64,000 nucleotides of DNA, from contig NZ_VCBX02000001.1 of NCBI RefSeq assembly GCF_005938745.2, positions 5,346,501-5,410,500 on the forward strand. Direction: 5' to 3'. The position numbers were made by a program, and so were the translations under genes. The stretch's first letter is position 1. Each line of letters starts with the position of its first letter. Positions 17,795 through 27,434 of this stretch are shown in pieces. Origin of the DNA: Rhodococcus sp. KBS0724 (GTDB lineage Bacteria > Actinomycetota > Actinomycetes > Mycobacteriales > Mycobacteriaceae). Below the pieces are notes generated by a model. The model was not told where the DNA came from. It saw nothing but the letters and a program-made list of their open reading frames with translations, and searched no databases.

Positions 17795-19735
17795 GAGGGT
17801 GAAAATACGGAACACGGTCCGCATGCACAAAACAATCCCTACGAAGCCTAGAACCGCACTCACCAGTGCATAGCTCGACAACTGAGGTGTGAGCTGCGGG
17901 CCGGGCACGAACAGCAGGATCGCCGCGACGATCAGCGCGGCAACTCCAGCCGCCATTCCCAGGGCATTGTTCGCCGATCGACGGAGCCATCGCCTGTCGT
18001 CAGGGTGTGCGACAGAGCGGGTACGGAGCGTGAAGCTTCCCGACGCGAGTGAGGTCGCGATCTGGTCGAACTGACCAGGCAGACGCCTGACCACCGCGGT
18101 TGTGACCGCCACCGTCGACAGGATCGCCTGCGCAGCTGCAGTCGGGCTGGCTACCTGGGTCAACAGCCGGGGCACTTCGGCGCGAACGGCGGCAACAAGG
18201 TCGATGTCCGGATCCAGAAGCCGGAGTCCGCGCTCCAATGACGCGAGTGAACGGAATGCGGCGGCGACGTCTCCCGGCACTCCTATTCGGTGGTCTCGAA
18301 GCACGGTGAACATCCGCGCAAAGGATGCCATGGAAACATTGGGTTGGACGCTGAGCAGGGTGATCTCTCGGCCCACCTGGTGACGTAGCGCTCCGCGTTC
18401 CACTTCGTCGGGTACATCGAATGCCATCAGCATCGCATCGACGGTTGCCACCGGGTCGCCGGCGAGGGCGGCGTTCAGGAGCACTGCGAACAATATCCGC
18501 GTCTCACCGTCCAGCACACCCACTGCGCCGAAGTCGAGTAGCCCGATCCGTCCGTCGTGAAGGATCATGATGTTGCCCGGGTGCAGGTCCGCATGGAACA
18601 CCCCGTGGACAAAGATCCCGTCGAGCAGTGACGCAAGAAGCTCGTTGGCAATTCTGCTGCGGGTGTCCTTGTCGACGTCGGTGAGCGCTGCCTCGCCGTC
18701 GGACAGCGGTGTGCCGTGGAGACGTTCCATCACGGCCACCCGTCCGCTGCTGAGGTCGTGGTAGATGTGCGGAACGACAACGTCCGGACGGTTCACCATG
18801 GTGGCAGCAATCGCGGCGGTGTTCGCGGCTTCGGTACGGTAATCGAGTTCTTCGAGCAGCGACGTGACGAGCCCGCCGGCTAGTCGATGAACGCCGATAT
18901 CGCGCGCCCAGGGAAAACGGGTTTCCGCGAGGGATGAAACGCGGAGAAAGATATCGCAATCCACGCTCACCTGTGCGCTCGCCTCGGGTCGTTGAACCTT
19001 CACCACCACATCGGCGCCTTCGGTGGTGCGCGCGGAATGTACTTGTGCGACAGAGGCTGCGGCGAACGGCTCTGCATCGAACCACGCGAACACCGACTCG
19101 GGGACGTCGCCGAGTTCCGATGCCAGCACTTCGGCAATGCGCTCGGGATCAGCCGGGCGCGCCGAACTTTGGAGTGTCGACAGAGCGCGGGCCAGCTCGG
19201 GTTGAACAAGGTCGTCTCGCGTGCCGAGGATCTGCCCTAACTTGACGAACGTGACACCGCACCGGTTGATGACTTCCACCAGCGCGTCCCCGAACTGAGG
19301 TGCGGACGGTCCGGCACGCAAAGCTGGCCCGCCTCCCGCTCGCACGACGATTCCCATGATCTGGACGTACCGCTTCGTTCGGAGCCATGATTTTCGGCTG
19401 CGCCGCAGTGCTTCTGGCACACCGGGTAGAGACCCCGTAGGAATGACAACTTCGAGGAAGACCAACACAGCCAGGCACGCCGCGAACACCCAGAGCGCGG
19501 CGACACCGAAGAAGGTGAGCGCGAGTCCCTCACTCACCAGAAGTTGCCCGTCCGAGCTCGCAATTCCCGCGAGTGTTGCGGCGTAGCTCGACAACGAAAC
19601 ACCCACCGAGAGAGCTATAACCGAGACCACCAGAGTTCGCGGCCATCCGACTTTCGCCCCCAGCGTTCGTCGCATGGCAACCGCGAGTGCTGCCGCGAGA
19701 ATCGGCGTCGCGACAATCCACACAATCAAATCCAT
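17780..19735 (-). CDS. ABC1/UbiB-family atypical kinase, membrane-bound
   Basis: 651 residues. Three transmembrane helices occur in the first 100 residues and two at the C-terminus (about 580-640). The kinase-like core has the family's KxGQ motif (FVKLGQILGTRDD), an ADCK-type Ala-rich nucleotide loop (AAASVAQVH), the catalytic HADLHPGN and the metal motif LLDFGAVG. UbiB/ABC1 proteins support quinone or isoprenoid lipid handling through ATPase activity (family knowledge). N-terminal membrane helices before the core are unusual compared with E. coli UbiB, which has only C-terminal ones. It is transcribed alone. Confidence 0.9.
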   Translation of the reverse strand: MDLIVWIVATPILAAALAVAMRRTLGAKVGWPRTLVVSVIALSVGVSLSSYAATLAGIASSDGQLLVSEGLALTFFGVAALWVFAACLAVLVFLEVVIPTGSLPGVPEALRRSRKSWLRTKRYVQIMGIVVRAGGGPALRAGPSAPQFGDALVEVINRCGVTFVKLGQILGTRDDLVQPELARALSTLQSSARPADPERIAEVLASELGDVPESVFAWFDAEPFAAASVAQVHSARTTEGADVVVKVQRPEASAQVSVDCDIFLRVSSLAETRFPWARDIGVHRLAGGLVTSLLEELDYRTEAANTAAIAATMVNRPDVVVPHIYHDLSSGRVAVMERLHGTPLSDGEAALTDVDKDTRSRIANELLASLLDGIFVHGVFHADLHPGNIMILHDGRIGLLDFGAVGVLDGETRILFAVLLNAALAGDPVATVDAMLMAFDVPDEVERGALRHQVGREITLLSVQPNVSMASFARMFTVLRDHRIGVPGDVAAAFRSLASLERGLRLLDPDIDLVAAVRAEVPRLLTQVASPTAAAQAILSTVAVTTAVVRRLPGQFDQIATSLASGSFTLRTRSVAHPDDRRWLRRSANNALGMAAGVAALIVAAILLFVPGPQLTPQLSSYALVSAVLGFVGIVLCMRTVFRIFTLDGRR

Positions 19736-20310
19736 GGCGGTAGCCTAGAGGTTCACAACCCGCGTTTCATCCAGGAAAACCCTGAGCCCGCCCAGTTTCA
19801 ATTAATGCGCCAGCGGCGCCGAAACTTGCACTGCGCCTTGCCCGGGCAAAGTTGATCGCTCAACTCTGACCTTAATGCCAGCGGGCTGGGTACTGAATCG
19901 GTCGGCCCCACAGCTTGTCCGATGGCACACATGACAACGCAGCCCGCTCCCCCGCTTGCACCACGTCGGATCGATCAATGAGTTCACCTGCCCCGTCGGA
20001 GTGTCCGCAACATCGCACGCTCCTGCGGGTCAACACATATGCCCGCCCAACGGTCGGCAAGCAACTCGTGCCGCCGACCTGGTAACGCGGCAACTGGGAA
20101 GTGTCTTGCCCGTTCACCGGGACGTAGGAAGACAAAGACTTGTTGGATTGATCGTCGAGTCCGACCCGTCCCATTCTTCGATACCAACCACCCTGCGGAG
20201 TACTCGATTGCTACCCTGCGGAACGCAACGCCGAATTTGCCTACATACGTGCATGTTCCACTCAAGACTGGCTGAAGCACCTGATTGCCTGAATACACCA
20301 AGGAGATCCG
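19736..20310. other. 575-bp stretch without a recognisable gene
   Basis: Lies between the divergent ABC1 kinase and SnoaL-like genes. Only short, unbiased open frames and no clear hairpin. It presumably holds both promoters, but I could not pick out firm -35/-10 pairs. Confidence 0.4.
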
Positions 20311-20796
20311 ATGACCGATATCACCGCGCTAGTGCACTCACTCCTTGAACGAGTGCAAATACTCGAAGACGAGATTGCAATCCAGAAGCTCGTTACCGCA
20401 TACGGTCCTGCCGTCGACGCCGGAGAGGCAGAGAAGGTCGGTGCCATGTGGACCGAGGATGCCGTGTACGACATCGATATTCGTACTCTTACCGGTCGCT
20501 CCGACATCATCGAGATGGTTCGCACCACACCCCACCAGGACTACATCAACACCGGTTGCGGTCATCTTCTCGGCCCGCTCAACATCGTCGTCGACGGAGA
20601 CAAAGCTGTTGCGACGGGCCATTCTCAGTTGCTGCGGCGCAATGAGGGCGAAGATTCGTTCCGTGTCTGGCGTGTCGCTGCGAACCGGTTCGATCTCGTG
20701 AAAATCCTGGGTGAGTGGAAAATCAAACAGCGCACTACCCGGCTACTCGACGGAAGCTCTCCCGCGCGCGATTTGCTTGCCCGGGCCGGTAACTGA
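20311..20796 (+). CDS. SnoaL-like / NTF2-fold protein
   Basis: 161 residues starting at ATG 20311 after CAAGGAG. The pattern matches the SnoaL-like group: helical N-terminus (DEIAIQKLVTAYGPAVDAGE), MWTEDAVYDID, a GRSDI helix, the CGHLLGPLNIVVDGDKAVATGHS strand pair and the terminal WKIKQRTTRLLDG strand. Members are cyclases, dehydratases or ring-hydroxylase-like accessory proteins acting on small ligands; the specific role is unknown. It is transcribed alone or with the interrupted gene that follows. Confidence 0.82.
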   Translation: MTDITALVHSLLERVQILEDEIAIQKLVTAYGPAVDAGEAEKVGAMWTEDAVYDIDIRTLTGRSDIIEMVRTTPHQDYINTGCGHLLGPLNIVVDGDKAVATGHSQLLRRNEGEDSFRVWRVAANRFDLVKILGEWKIKQRTTRLLDGSSPARDLLARAGN

Positions 20797-20888
20797 TCGA
20801 TATTCTCGGCTGTCACTCTTGTCATTCGGCAAGTGACGACGGTGCCGCAGGACAGATGAGCGGCCCGACGCCGGGTAAGGTCGCTGGT

Positions 20889-21740
20889 ATGGCAGCAGGG
20901 TCATGGTGGGAGCGCTGCAACGACGACGTTCGCCGCTTGCACGACACCGGCTGGGATGAGAGCACTTCGATACTCTCGCAAGATATCTGCGAACTGCTCG
21001 TCGACGTCGACACGGCATTCGCTGTCACCGGAGCACACACTCCTGAGTGGCCGAACCCGTAAAAGGATGGCTCCGATCTGAACGAAGCGGCCTACGAGCG
21101 TTCCACTAACCCGGAGAAGTACCTGATCGTTGTCGCCAGGGCGCAGGCCTGGACAAAAGTTCTCCTCGACCGAGGCTGGGCGCGAGAAGCTTCACCCGTG
21201 CGGTGGGCGCTTCGCCCCTCCGAATCCGGCGGAGCCGACACCGTCCTCGAACCGGTGACTGGCGTTGCGGTTCCGCTGGTATTGACGACTCACACTCCGG
21301 TGGACAGGAACCATCCGTTCAACATCTCGATCGCTGCGGGCAACCCGGCGGTGTGCTTGGCATCGATTCCCGACTGTGCCTGCGACGGATGTGACCGTGG
21401 ATCCGCCGCGCCGCTCGAGGAAATGGATAGATGGGTGCTCTCTGTTGTCGACGGCTCTCTCCAGGTCGAAGTTGCCGCCGATTACTCGTCAATTCGCACA
21501 TCGTTCGGTGGACAAGGCGGCACGGTCCAGTACCTCGACGAACCTACCTCGTTCACGGCGACGCCATGGCCCACGAGTTGGACGCCGCGGCCCCTCACGA
21601 CCCCAATCACGACACCGCACCCCGAACCACCGTTGCCACGAACGGTATTCGGAACCGCTGCTCGCGGGGCCTACCGTCGACTGTTGGGCAAGCCCAAAGT
21701 TGAAGGCGCATCGCAAATCTACCGCTCCACAGACGGATAG
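20889..21740 (+). pseudogene. Conserved hypothetical gene interrupted by an in-frame TAA
   Basis: From ATG 20889 the frame reads MAAGSWWERCNDDVRRLHDT and stops at TAA 21060-21062. The same frame then continues as KDGSDLNEAAYERSTNPEKY through CACDGCDRGS to the end at 21740. No frame change is needed, so a single substitution (for example GAA to TAA) explains it. The whole, about 283 codons, resembles an actinobacterial protein group I associate with DUF6226, with a CxCxxCxxGS motif near residue 165; that name is from memory. Restart at GTG 21198 could yield a C-terminal fragment. Could also be a sequencing error. Confidence 0.65.
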
Positions 21741-21874
21741 AAAAGGAGGACCCGACCCAAGTTCGGGGTTCCGGCCCACATCCAGGTCAGGGTGACTGTA
21801 TGCAAAACTCGCGCGTGCACGAATCGCCGATGACCACGAAACATCGCGTGGATCGGGCGAATCGAGCCACGACG

Positions 21875-22468
21875 CTACGGACTCTTCACCTTTCCAGGCG
21901 CGAACTCCGGCAGTTCAACTATCGCGGCCAGCAGATCAGCCATCCTCAATTCGACATTTACACGGTCGGAGCCCGCATCGTCTGCGTTGTTCAGGATTTC
22001 ACTTCCGAACAGGGACCAGCCGGCAATAGCAGCGAGCCCGAGCATGATGCGTACATCTGCCGAGTCGGACGACTGATCGATCCGAGCGAGGATGGCGCCG
22101 CCGTCGGCTTCGTCTGCAGGAAGTAGATCAGTTCGACCCTCCAAAATCAGCCACGTCACTATTCGTACATAGTCGGGATCTGCAACACCTACGAGAAATA
22201 GACGACGCACAGCGTCTGCAAGTGATTCCACACTCTCGACGACGTTCGCAGACTGCTGACTGTTGCGCACCAGGACTGCACGCACGATGTCGTCTTTGTT
22301 TCCTAGATGTTTGTGAATGAGCCCGAGGTTAACCCCGGCGTCTTGAGCCAGCTCCCGAAGCGTTACCGACATCCCCTTGGCGGCAAACTTGGTTCGGGCC
22401 GCCCGCAATACCGCATGCCGTACTTCGTCTCTACCCCACGCTTTTCCCACTGACTTCGACTCGGCCAC
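21875..22468 (-). CDS. TetR-family regulator
   Basis: 197 residues. The N-terminal DNA-binding domain covers about 12-58: VRHAVLRAARTKFAAKGM, then the HTH VTLRELAQDAGVNLGLIHKHLGNKD. The C-terminal ligand domain is generic. A 28-bp near-palindrome lies just upstream of its start (22472-22499), so autoregulation is likely. No obvious target gene is adjacent: the next gene in the divergent direction begins 800 bases away. Confidence 0.9.
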   Translation of the reverse strand: MAESKSVGKAWGRDEVRHAVLRAARTKFAAKGMSVTLRELAQDAGVNLGLIHKHLGNKDDIVRAVLVRNSQQSANVVESVESLADAVRRLFLVGVADPDYVRIVTWLILEGRTDLLPADEADGGAILARIDQSSDSADVRIMLGLAAIAGWSLFGSEILNNADDAGSDRVNVELRMADLLAAIVELPEFAPGKVKSP

Positions 22469-22471
22469 CCC

Positions 22472-22499
22472 TTGACAGTAGACGCTTGTCTATTGTCAA
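22472..22499. promoter_or_regulatory. TetR operator candidate
   Basis: TTGACA-n-TAGAC-nnnn-GTCTA-n-TGTCAA: an inverted repeat of two 14-nt halves with 11 matching positions, three bases upstream of the TetR start codon. The left arm TTGACA also resembles a -35 box. Confidence 0.75.
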
Positions 22500-23296
22500 A
22501 TCAACGGGCACTGAAAAGTGGCCCAACTCACTTCGTACTTGCTGTCGGGCCGCGCTGAGGTGATGGTCGGCGACCCCGAGACACATCCGGCTCGGCGAGC
22601 GAAAGCAGTACGTCTGAAACCTGGACCTCACCCGAGTGTCCACGGACCGCCCCTAGCTCTGCCGATTCGTCAGGACGTGGCACGACACGTTTCACGTCCC
22701 CATCATATTTCGGAGGTTCAGTTCTGAGTTGATCCATCAAAGACAGAGCGAGCGAATCGCCCTATACAACTACATCTTTCGACCGGTCAACAAAAATTGG
22801 ATGAGTCCGATGCACATTAACTGACGTCGAAATCACGAAATCACGCATTCTTGAAGCCGCACCGAACGCGACTGCAAGAGTCAGAAATGTCCTCGGGACT
22901 TCATCCACAAGTGGACATCATTTACTTGCTACTCGGTCGTTTCCGATTTCGGACGAGCCGAGAATCAGTCCACGGGTCGCATAGTCGGTCCCTTTACCGA
23001 AGACAACTATCGTCGCCCGGGCCGTCGCAAGCTCGCCGAAACGAGCACTAGAAGGTTGTCACCGTCGCGTCTCTGGACGGTACGTTCCTCGGAATTCAAC
23101 TCCCCCATCCGCGCCGAGTGGCGTGCCGGACGTCGACCCAGCGGCCACGAATACCTTTCAGACAGAACAAAATTCGGATGGCAGGATATCCGCCACTTCC
23201 GACGAGTACGACAACCTGACATTCAACACGAGGCACATCCCATGCTGAGGAATCTTCGCTGGAGATTTCACGCATATTCAATTTGGAGGCGTTCAC
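22500..23296. other. 800-bp stretch without a recognisable gene
   Basis: Short open frames only. Presumably contains the promoter of the substrate-binding protein gene. No hairpins or repeats stand out. Confidence 0.4.
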
Positions 23297-24916
23297 ATGA
23301 TTCGTAGTTCCCGCCGCGGGAATCGCAGGTTGGCCGCGGTCACCCTGGCGATCACCGCAAGCATGTTCTTGGCGTCGTGCGCCGACAGCGGGTCGAGTAG
23401 TAGTGGCGGTGAATCCGCCGAGTCGGGTTCCGCACTGAAGATCGGCATGGTCAACGAGCAAACCGATCCCGGCACCCCCACCAAGGGCGGAACATTGACG
23501 TTCAGCGGTTACTCCGCTGTGACGACACTTGATCCGGCCAAGAGCCAGGCTGCCGGTTCTGCCGGTGGCAGCGAGCTCGGCGCGATCTATGACGTGCTGG
23601 TGCGCTACGACGGAGTCCAGCAGAAGTTCGTGCCGCAGTTGGCGGAGTCGCTCGAACCGAGTTCGGATACCAAATCGTGGACGTTGAAGCTGCGTGACGG
23701 CGTCACTTTCAGCGACGGAACACCATTCGATTCCAAGGCCGTCGCTGCTAGTCTCACCCGCTACGTCACCAACAGGGGACCGTCGTCGGCTGTCTGGGCC
23801 GCCAAGGTTGCCTCGATGGACACCCCGGACGCGACGACGGTTGTCTTCAACCTGAGCAGTCCGTGGACCGGCATTCAGTCGATGCTCGCGGCCGGGCCGG
23901 GCATGATCGTCTCCCCGACCGCACAGCAGGGTGAGACGTTCACCCCCATCGGCGCCGGCGCCTTCACTCTCGAGAAGTTCTCTCCCAACGAAGAACTGTT
24001 ACTCGCAGCCCGCCCCGACTACTACGGCGGCGCACCCAACGTCGACAAGCTCAAGCTGATCAGCATCGTCGGTGCACAGGCAACCGCTGACGCGCTCAAG
24101 ACCGGCGGCATCGACGCAACGTACATCCGGACGCTCGCCCCGATCCTGGATCTGATCAACAACGGTAACCCCGGCTTCCTCGACATCCCGTCGCTCGGTT
24201 ACATCGCGAACGTCAACATGGCCGAGGGTCGCCCCGGCTCCGACCTGCGTGTCCGTCAGGCAATGGCTCTGGCCATCGACCCGGAAACGCTCAACACCCG
24301 CGTCAACAACGGCCAGGGTCTGCCCGGCCAGGTGATTTTCCAGGACACTTCGCGTTGGCACAACGACGTCGCACCGATCGGTCTCGACGCGGCCAAGGCG
24401 AAGGAACTGCTCGATGCGGCCAAGGCTGACGGTTACGACGGTAAAATCACCTATCTCGCGATGCAGGAACCTACCGCGCAGGCAACGGCTCTGGGTGTGC
24501 AGGCCATGCTCAACGCAGTCGGGTTCGACGCGCAGATCGAGTACGTCACCGGCGCAGCCGATCTGATCAAGCGCATGTACGTCGACCACAACTACGACAT
24601 GAGCTCCGCAGCGGTCTCGGTGCCCGAGGCCGATCCGTTCGAGCGTCTCTACTCGAGCCTCAAGTCCACCAGCCCCAACAACACCATCGGCTTCTCGGAT
24701 GCTCAGATGGACACCCTGATCGACCAACTCGGTGTCGCCACCACCGACGCGGACAAGAAAGCCGTCCTCGCCAAGATCCAGGAGCGCGCCAACGAGACCG
24801 TGCCGTGGCAGGTTTGGGGCAACGTGCCACAGATCGACGTGTGGAACGAGAACGTTCACGGCGTCAAGCTGAACATCGACGGCATGGTGCTCTTCGACGA
24901 AGCCTGGAAGAACTAG
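23297..24916 (+). CDS. Peptide/nickel-type ABC substrate-binding lipoprotein (SBP family 5)
   Basis: 539 residues. The N-terminus (MIRSSRRGNRRLAAVTLAIT...) is a lipoprotein signal with the lipobox LASC, so the mature protein would be anchored at about Cys28 on the outer face of the membrane. The family-5 pattern is clear: GGTLTFSGYSAVTTLDPAKS, the LAESLEPSSDTKSWTLKLRDG signature and VRQAMALAIDPE. TTGGAGG precedes ATG 23297 at good spacing. No permease or ATPase genes are near, so it is an orphan receptor or works with a transporter elsewhere. The ligand is unknown. Two hairpins follow the stop. Confidence 0.92.
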   Translation: MIRSSRRGNRRLAAVTLAITASMFLASCADSGSSSSGGESAESGSALKIGMVNEQTDPGTPTKGGTLTFSGYSAVTTLDPAKSQAAGSAGGSELGAIYDVLVRYDGVQQKFVPQLAESLEPSSDTKSWTLKLRDGVTFSDGTPFDSKAVAASLTRYVTNRGPSSAVWAAKVASMDTPDATTVVFNLSSPWTGIQSMLAAGPGMIVSPTAQQGETFTPIGAGAFTLEKFSPNEELLLAARPDYYGGAPNVDKLKLISIVGAQATADALKTGGIDATYIRTLAPILDLINNGNPGFLDIPSLGYIANVNMAEGRPGSDLRVRQAMALAIDPETLNTRVNNGQGLPGQVIFQDTSRWHNDVAPIGLDAAKAKELLDAAKADGYDGKITYLAMQEPTAQATALGVQAMLNAVGFDAQIEYVTGAADLIKRMYVDHNYDMSSAAVSVPEADPFERLYSSLKSTSPNNTIGFSDAQMDTLIDQLGVATTDADKKAVLAKIQERANETVPWQVWGNVPQIDVWNENVHGVKLNIDGMVLFDEAWKN

Positions 24917-24941
24917 ACTCGATCTAGCGCAGGAGGCTGCT

Positions 24942-24972
24942 GGCGACCTGATCGTTCATCGATCAGGTCGCC
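24942..24972. terminator. Hairpin after the substrate-binding protein gene
   Basis: Perfect 13-bp stem GGCGACCTGATCG / CGATCAGGTCGCC, loop TTCAT, 25 bases past the stop codon. No T-run. Confidence 0.8.
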
Positions 24973-25047
24973 ATAACCCCAATCCCTGTCCGGACATTGC
25001 GGCACACTCGGTCTACTCGACCAGGTAGGACGACGAAGCCACGCCTG

Positions 25048-25078
25048 CGAGCTGCGCACCCTAACGGTGCGCAGCTCG
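25048..25078. terminator. Hairpin downstream of the oxidoreductase gene
   Basis: Perfect 13-bp stem CGAGCTGCGCACC / GGTGCGCAGCTCG, loop CTAAC. It lies about 75 bases beyond the stop of the minus-strand reductase gene, so with the preceding hairpin it forms a back-to-back terminator pair between convergent genes. Confidence 0.8.
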
Positions 25079-25151
25079 TAAGGCCCCTACCTGGCGGTTA
25101 GTCAGTGGGTGGGCAATGCGCGCAGTCCCACTAGCAACAGTCCAACGCCGC

Positions 25152-27266
25152 TCACAGAGTTGTTGCGACTTTCCACGCAGTATGAATTGCACCCTCGATG
25201 TAATCGACCTCGACTGCATCGCCTACTACCTGCACGTTGGAGACCACGCCTACCAGCGCGTCGGCGAGCGGCGCCTGTGCCGAGACACCGGAAGCCACGA
25301 CAACGATGTCCGCCGGAGCGGTCAGCGTCTTGTCGCCGACGCGGAACTCGACGTGCTCCTTGGTAATTCGCTGGACCGTTGCGTTGCGATGAATGGTCAC
25401 ACCCATCTCGTTTGCGTGCCGAACAGCAGTCCAGCGACGCGGCATCGCCATCGGCACACCGAGTTGCTGACCTTCCTCGACCAGCGTCACGTTGCGGCCA
25501 CGCTCGGCCAGGAATTCCGAAAGTTCCAGTCCGACAAGAGAACCACCGATGACCACGACGTTCTTGCCCATCGGCAGGAACTTGCGAGTCACAGTTCGGA
25601 TTGCGGCGGGGCTCTTGGTGATGCCGGAGAGCTTGCCCAGCTTGGCCATGACCCGAAGGAAAGGCGGTACCTGCGAAGTGTCACCGGCACCGGTCATCAA
25701 GGCGCGCAACGTGTCACCGGTGTGCACGTGCGGCAGATCACCACCGGGAACGCTGGGCCGATCACGAACTGCGCCCGTGGCCACCACAACTACGTCCGCA
25801 TCCAGGGCCTTGATCGAAGCGACGGTGGCCTCCGTGTTCAACCGGATGTCAACACCCAAACGCTCGACCTCTACCTTCAGCCACTTCAGCAGACGCCCGT
25901 TGTCCGGCGTCGTAAGGCTGGAGAACCAGAGTGTGCCGCCGAGACGATCGGACTTGTCCAGCACTGTAACTCGGTGTCCGCGCTCGGACGCCACGCGAGC
26001 AACCTCGAGTCCGCCGGGACCCGCGCCGACAACAACAACGTGCTTCGGTGTAGCGGTGCGCACGAGCGGAAGCATTGTTTCGTTACCCAAGGCGGGGTTC
26101 ACCGCACACAGCGGAGTGCCGTCCCAGAAGTTTTCCTGAACACACACATAACAATTGATGCAGGGACGGACGCGCTCCGGTGTCCCGGCTTTGAGCTTGT
26201 TCACCAATTGAGGATCAGCGAGCAGTTGGCGTCCCATCGCCGCGAAATCGGCTTTGCCTTCGGCAATTGCCTTGTCGCCAACTTCGGGCAGTACCCGGCC
26301 GACGGTGATGACTGGGATGGACACGGCCGACTTCACTGCGCCGGCCAGTTCGATGTACGCGCCGACCTTGTCCGGCAGCGGGCCATCGGTGAAATTCGAG
26401 AAGGAATTGCGGGCCCAGCCCGTGACGTGGATCGCATCGGCGCCGGCAACCTCGAACATCTTCGACGCCGCGACAGCTTCCTCGGTGGTCAGGCCGTCTT
26501 CTTCACCGAACTCACGTCCTGCGACGCGGACCAAGACCGCTAACGTGTCCCCGACCTCCGCCTTGACTGCTCGAATCACCTCGACCGCCAACCGCGCCCG
26601 ATTCTCCATGGAACCGCCGTACCCGTCGGTGCGCTTGTTGTCGGCCCGACTCAAGAAACCACCGAGGACGTAGCCGTGCGCGCAGTGAATTTCAACGGCG
26701 TCGGCGCCCGCAGCCTTCACTCGCCCGGCAGCCTCGACGAAAGTGCGCACCAGCCAGTCGATGTCATCCTGGGTGGCCTCGTGATAGGTATCCGGCTTTC
26801 CTGCGGTAACAGCTCCCATCTTCTTCAGCTCTTCGGGAGTGTTGTCGGCCAGAGCAGACCTGTCACGGGGAACAGAAGGCGTCGACGGGACCAACATCGG
26901 GCGGTCCTGGACCGTGTCGATCCGCGCGATCCTGCCGTGGTGCGTCATCTGAACACACAGCTTGCTACCTGCTGTGTGGACGGCGTCGGCAAGCGCTGTG
27001 AGACCGGGAATGAACCGATCCTCGGACAAGCCCGGTTCCTTGGTGCTTGCGGATCCGACCGGATAGGCGACAGCGCAAGCACCGGTGATGATCAGCCCTG
27101 TTCCGCCGGCCGCACGCGCCACGAAGTGGTCGATGTCGCCCTTCTCGATCTCACCGTCTTCACAGAGGTTCATATCCATAGCGGGCATAACCACGCGATT
27201 AGGGACGGCCATAGGGCCGATATTCCCCGAAGCGAGCAGGTGAGGGAAGGTCTGGTTGCGGATCAC
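25152..27266 (-). CDS. FadH/trimethylamine-dehydrogenase-like FMN-FeS-FAD oxidoreductase
   Basis: 704 residues. Residues 1-370 form the old-yellow-enzyme TIM barrel (PNRVVMPAM, HHGRIA, EIHCAHGYVLGGFLSR, GGSMENRARL, DFAAMGRQLLADP). CINCYVCVQ followed by a Cys 12 residues later binds a [4Fe-4S] cluster. Residues 400-704 are two dinucleotide-binding folds (VVVVGAGPGGLEVA and VVIGGSLVGLELSEFL). This is the layout of 2,4-dienoyl-CoA reductase FadH and trimethylamine dehydrogenase. The substrate is not determined; reduction of an enoyl compound with NAD(P)H is likely. It is divergent from the esterase gene with 168 bp between. Confidence 0.9.
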   Translation of the reverse strand: MIRNQTFPHLLASGNIGPMAVPNRVVMPAMDMNLCEDGEIEKGDIDHFVARAAGGTGLIITGACAVAYPVGSASTKEPGLSEDRFIPGLTALADAVHTAGSKLCVQMTHHGRIARIDTVQDRPMLVPSTPSVPRDRSALADNTPEELKKMGAVTAGKPDTYHEATQDDIDWLVRTFVEAAGRVKAAGADAVEIHCAHGYVLGGFLSRADNKRTDGYGGSMENRARLAVEVIRAVKAEVGDTLAVLVRVAGREFGEEDGLTTEEAVAASKMFEVAGADAIHVTGWARNSFSNFTDGPLPDKVGAYIELAGAVKSAVSIPVITVGRVLPEVGDKAIAEGKADFAAMGRQLLADPQLVNKLKAGTPERVRPCINCYVCVQENFWDGTPLCAVNPALGNETMLPLVRTATPKHVVVVGAGPGGLEVARVASERGHRVTVLDKSDRLGGTLWFSSLTTPDNGRLLKWLKVEVERLGVDIRLNTEATVASIKALDADVVVVATGAVRDRPSVPGGDLPHVHTGDTLRALMTGAGDTSQVPPFLRVMAKLGKLSGITKSPAAIRTVTRKFLPMGKNVVVIGGSLVGLELSEFLAERGRNVTLVEEGQQLGVPMAMPRRWTAVRHANEMGVTIHRNATVQRITKEHVEFRVGDKTLTAPADIVVVASGVSAQAPLADALVGVVSNVQVVGDAVEVDYIEGAIHTAWKVATTL

Positions 27267-27434
27267 GAGTAGACGCTAAATCTCATCGCAACGCCACATT
27301 GCAAAGTTCCCGAAGAACGAGATATTCACCGGGCGTGCCCCTCGAAACAGTCCGCAATAGCCCGACTGCGATGGCCCTTTTCAGCCCACTCGCAGGCGTA
27401 TGTTCAGCAGGCACCCTGGATACGAGGAGGACGC

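Noticed and set aside
25116..26543. 475-codon plus-strand frame opposite the FadH-like gene
   Set aside because: Antisense shadow; no motif, and the other strand has all cofactor motifs.
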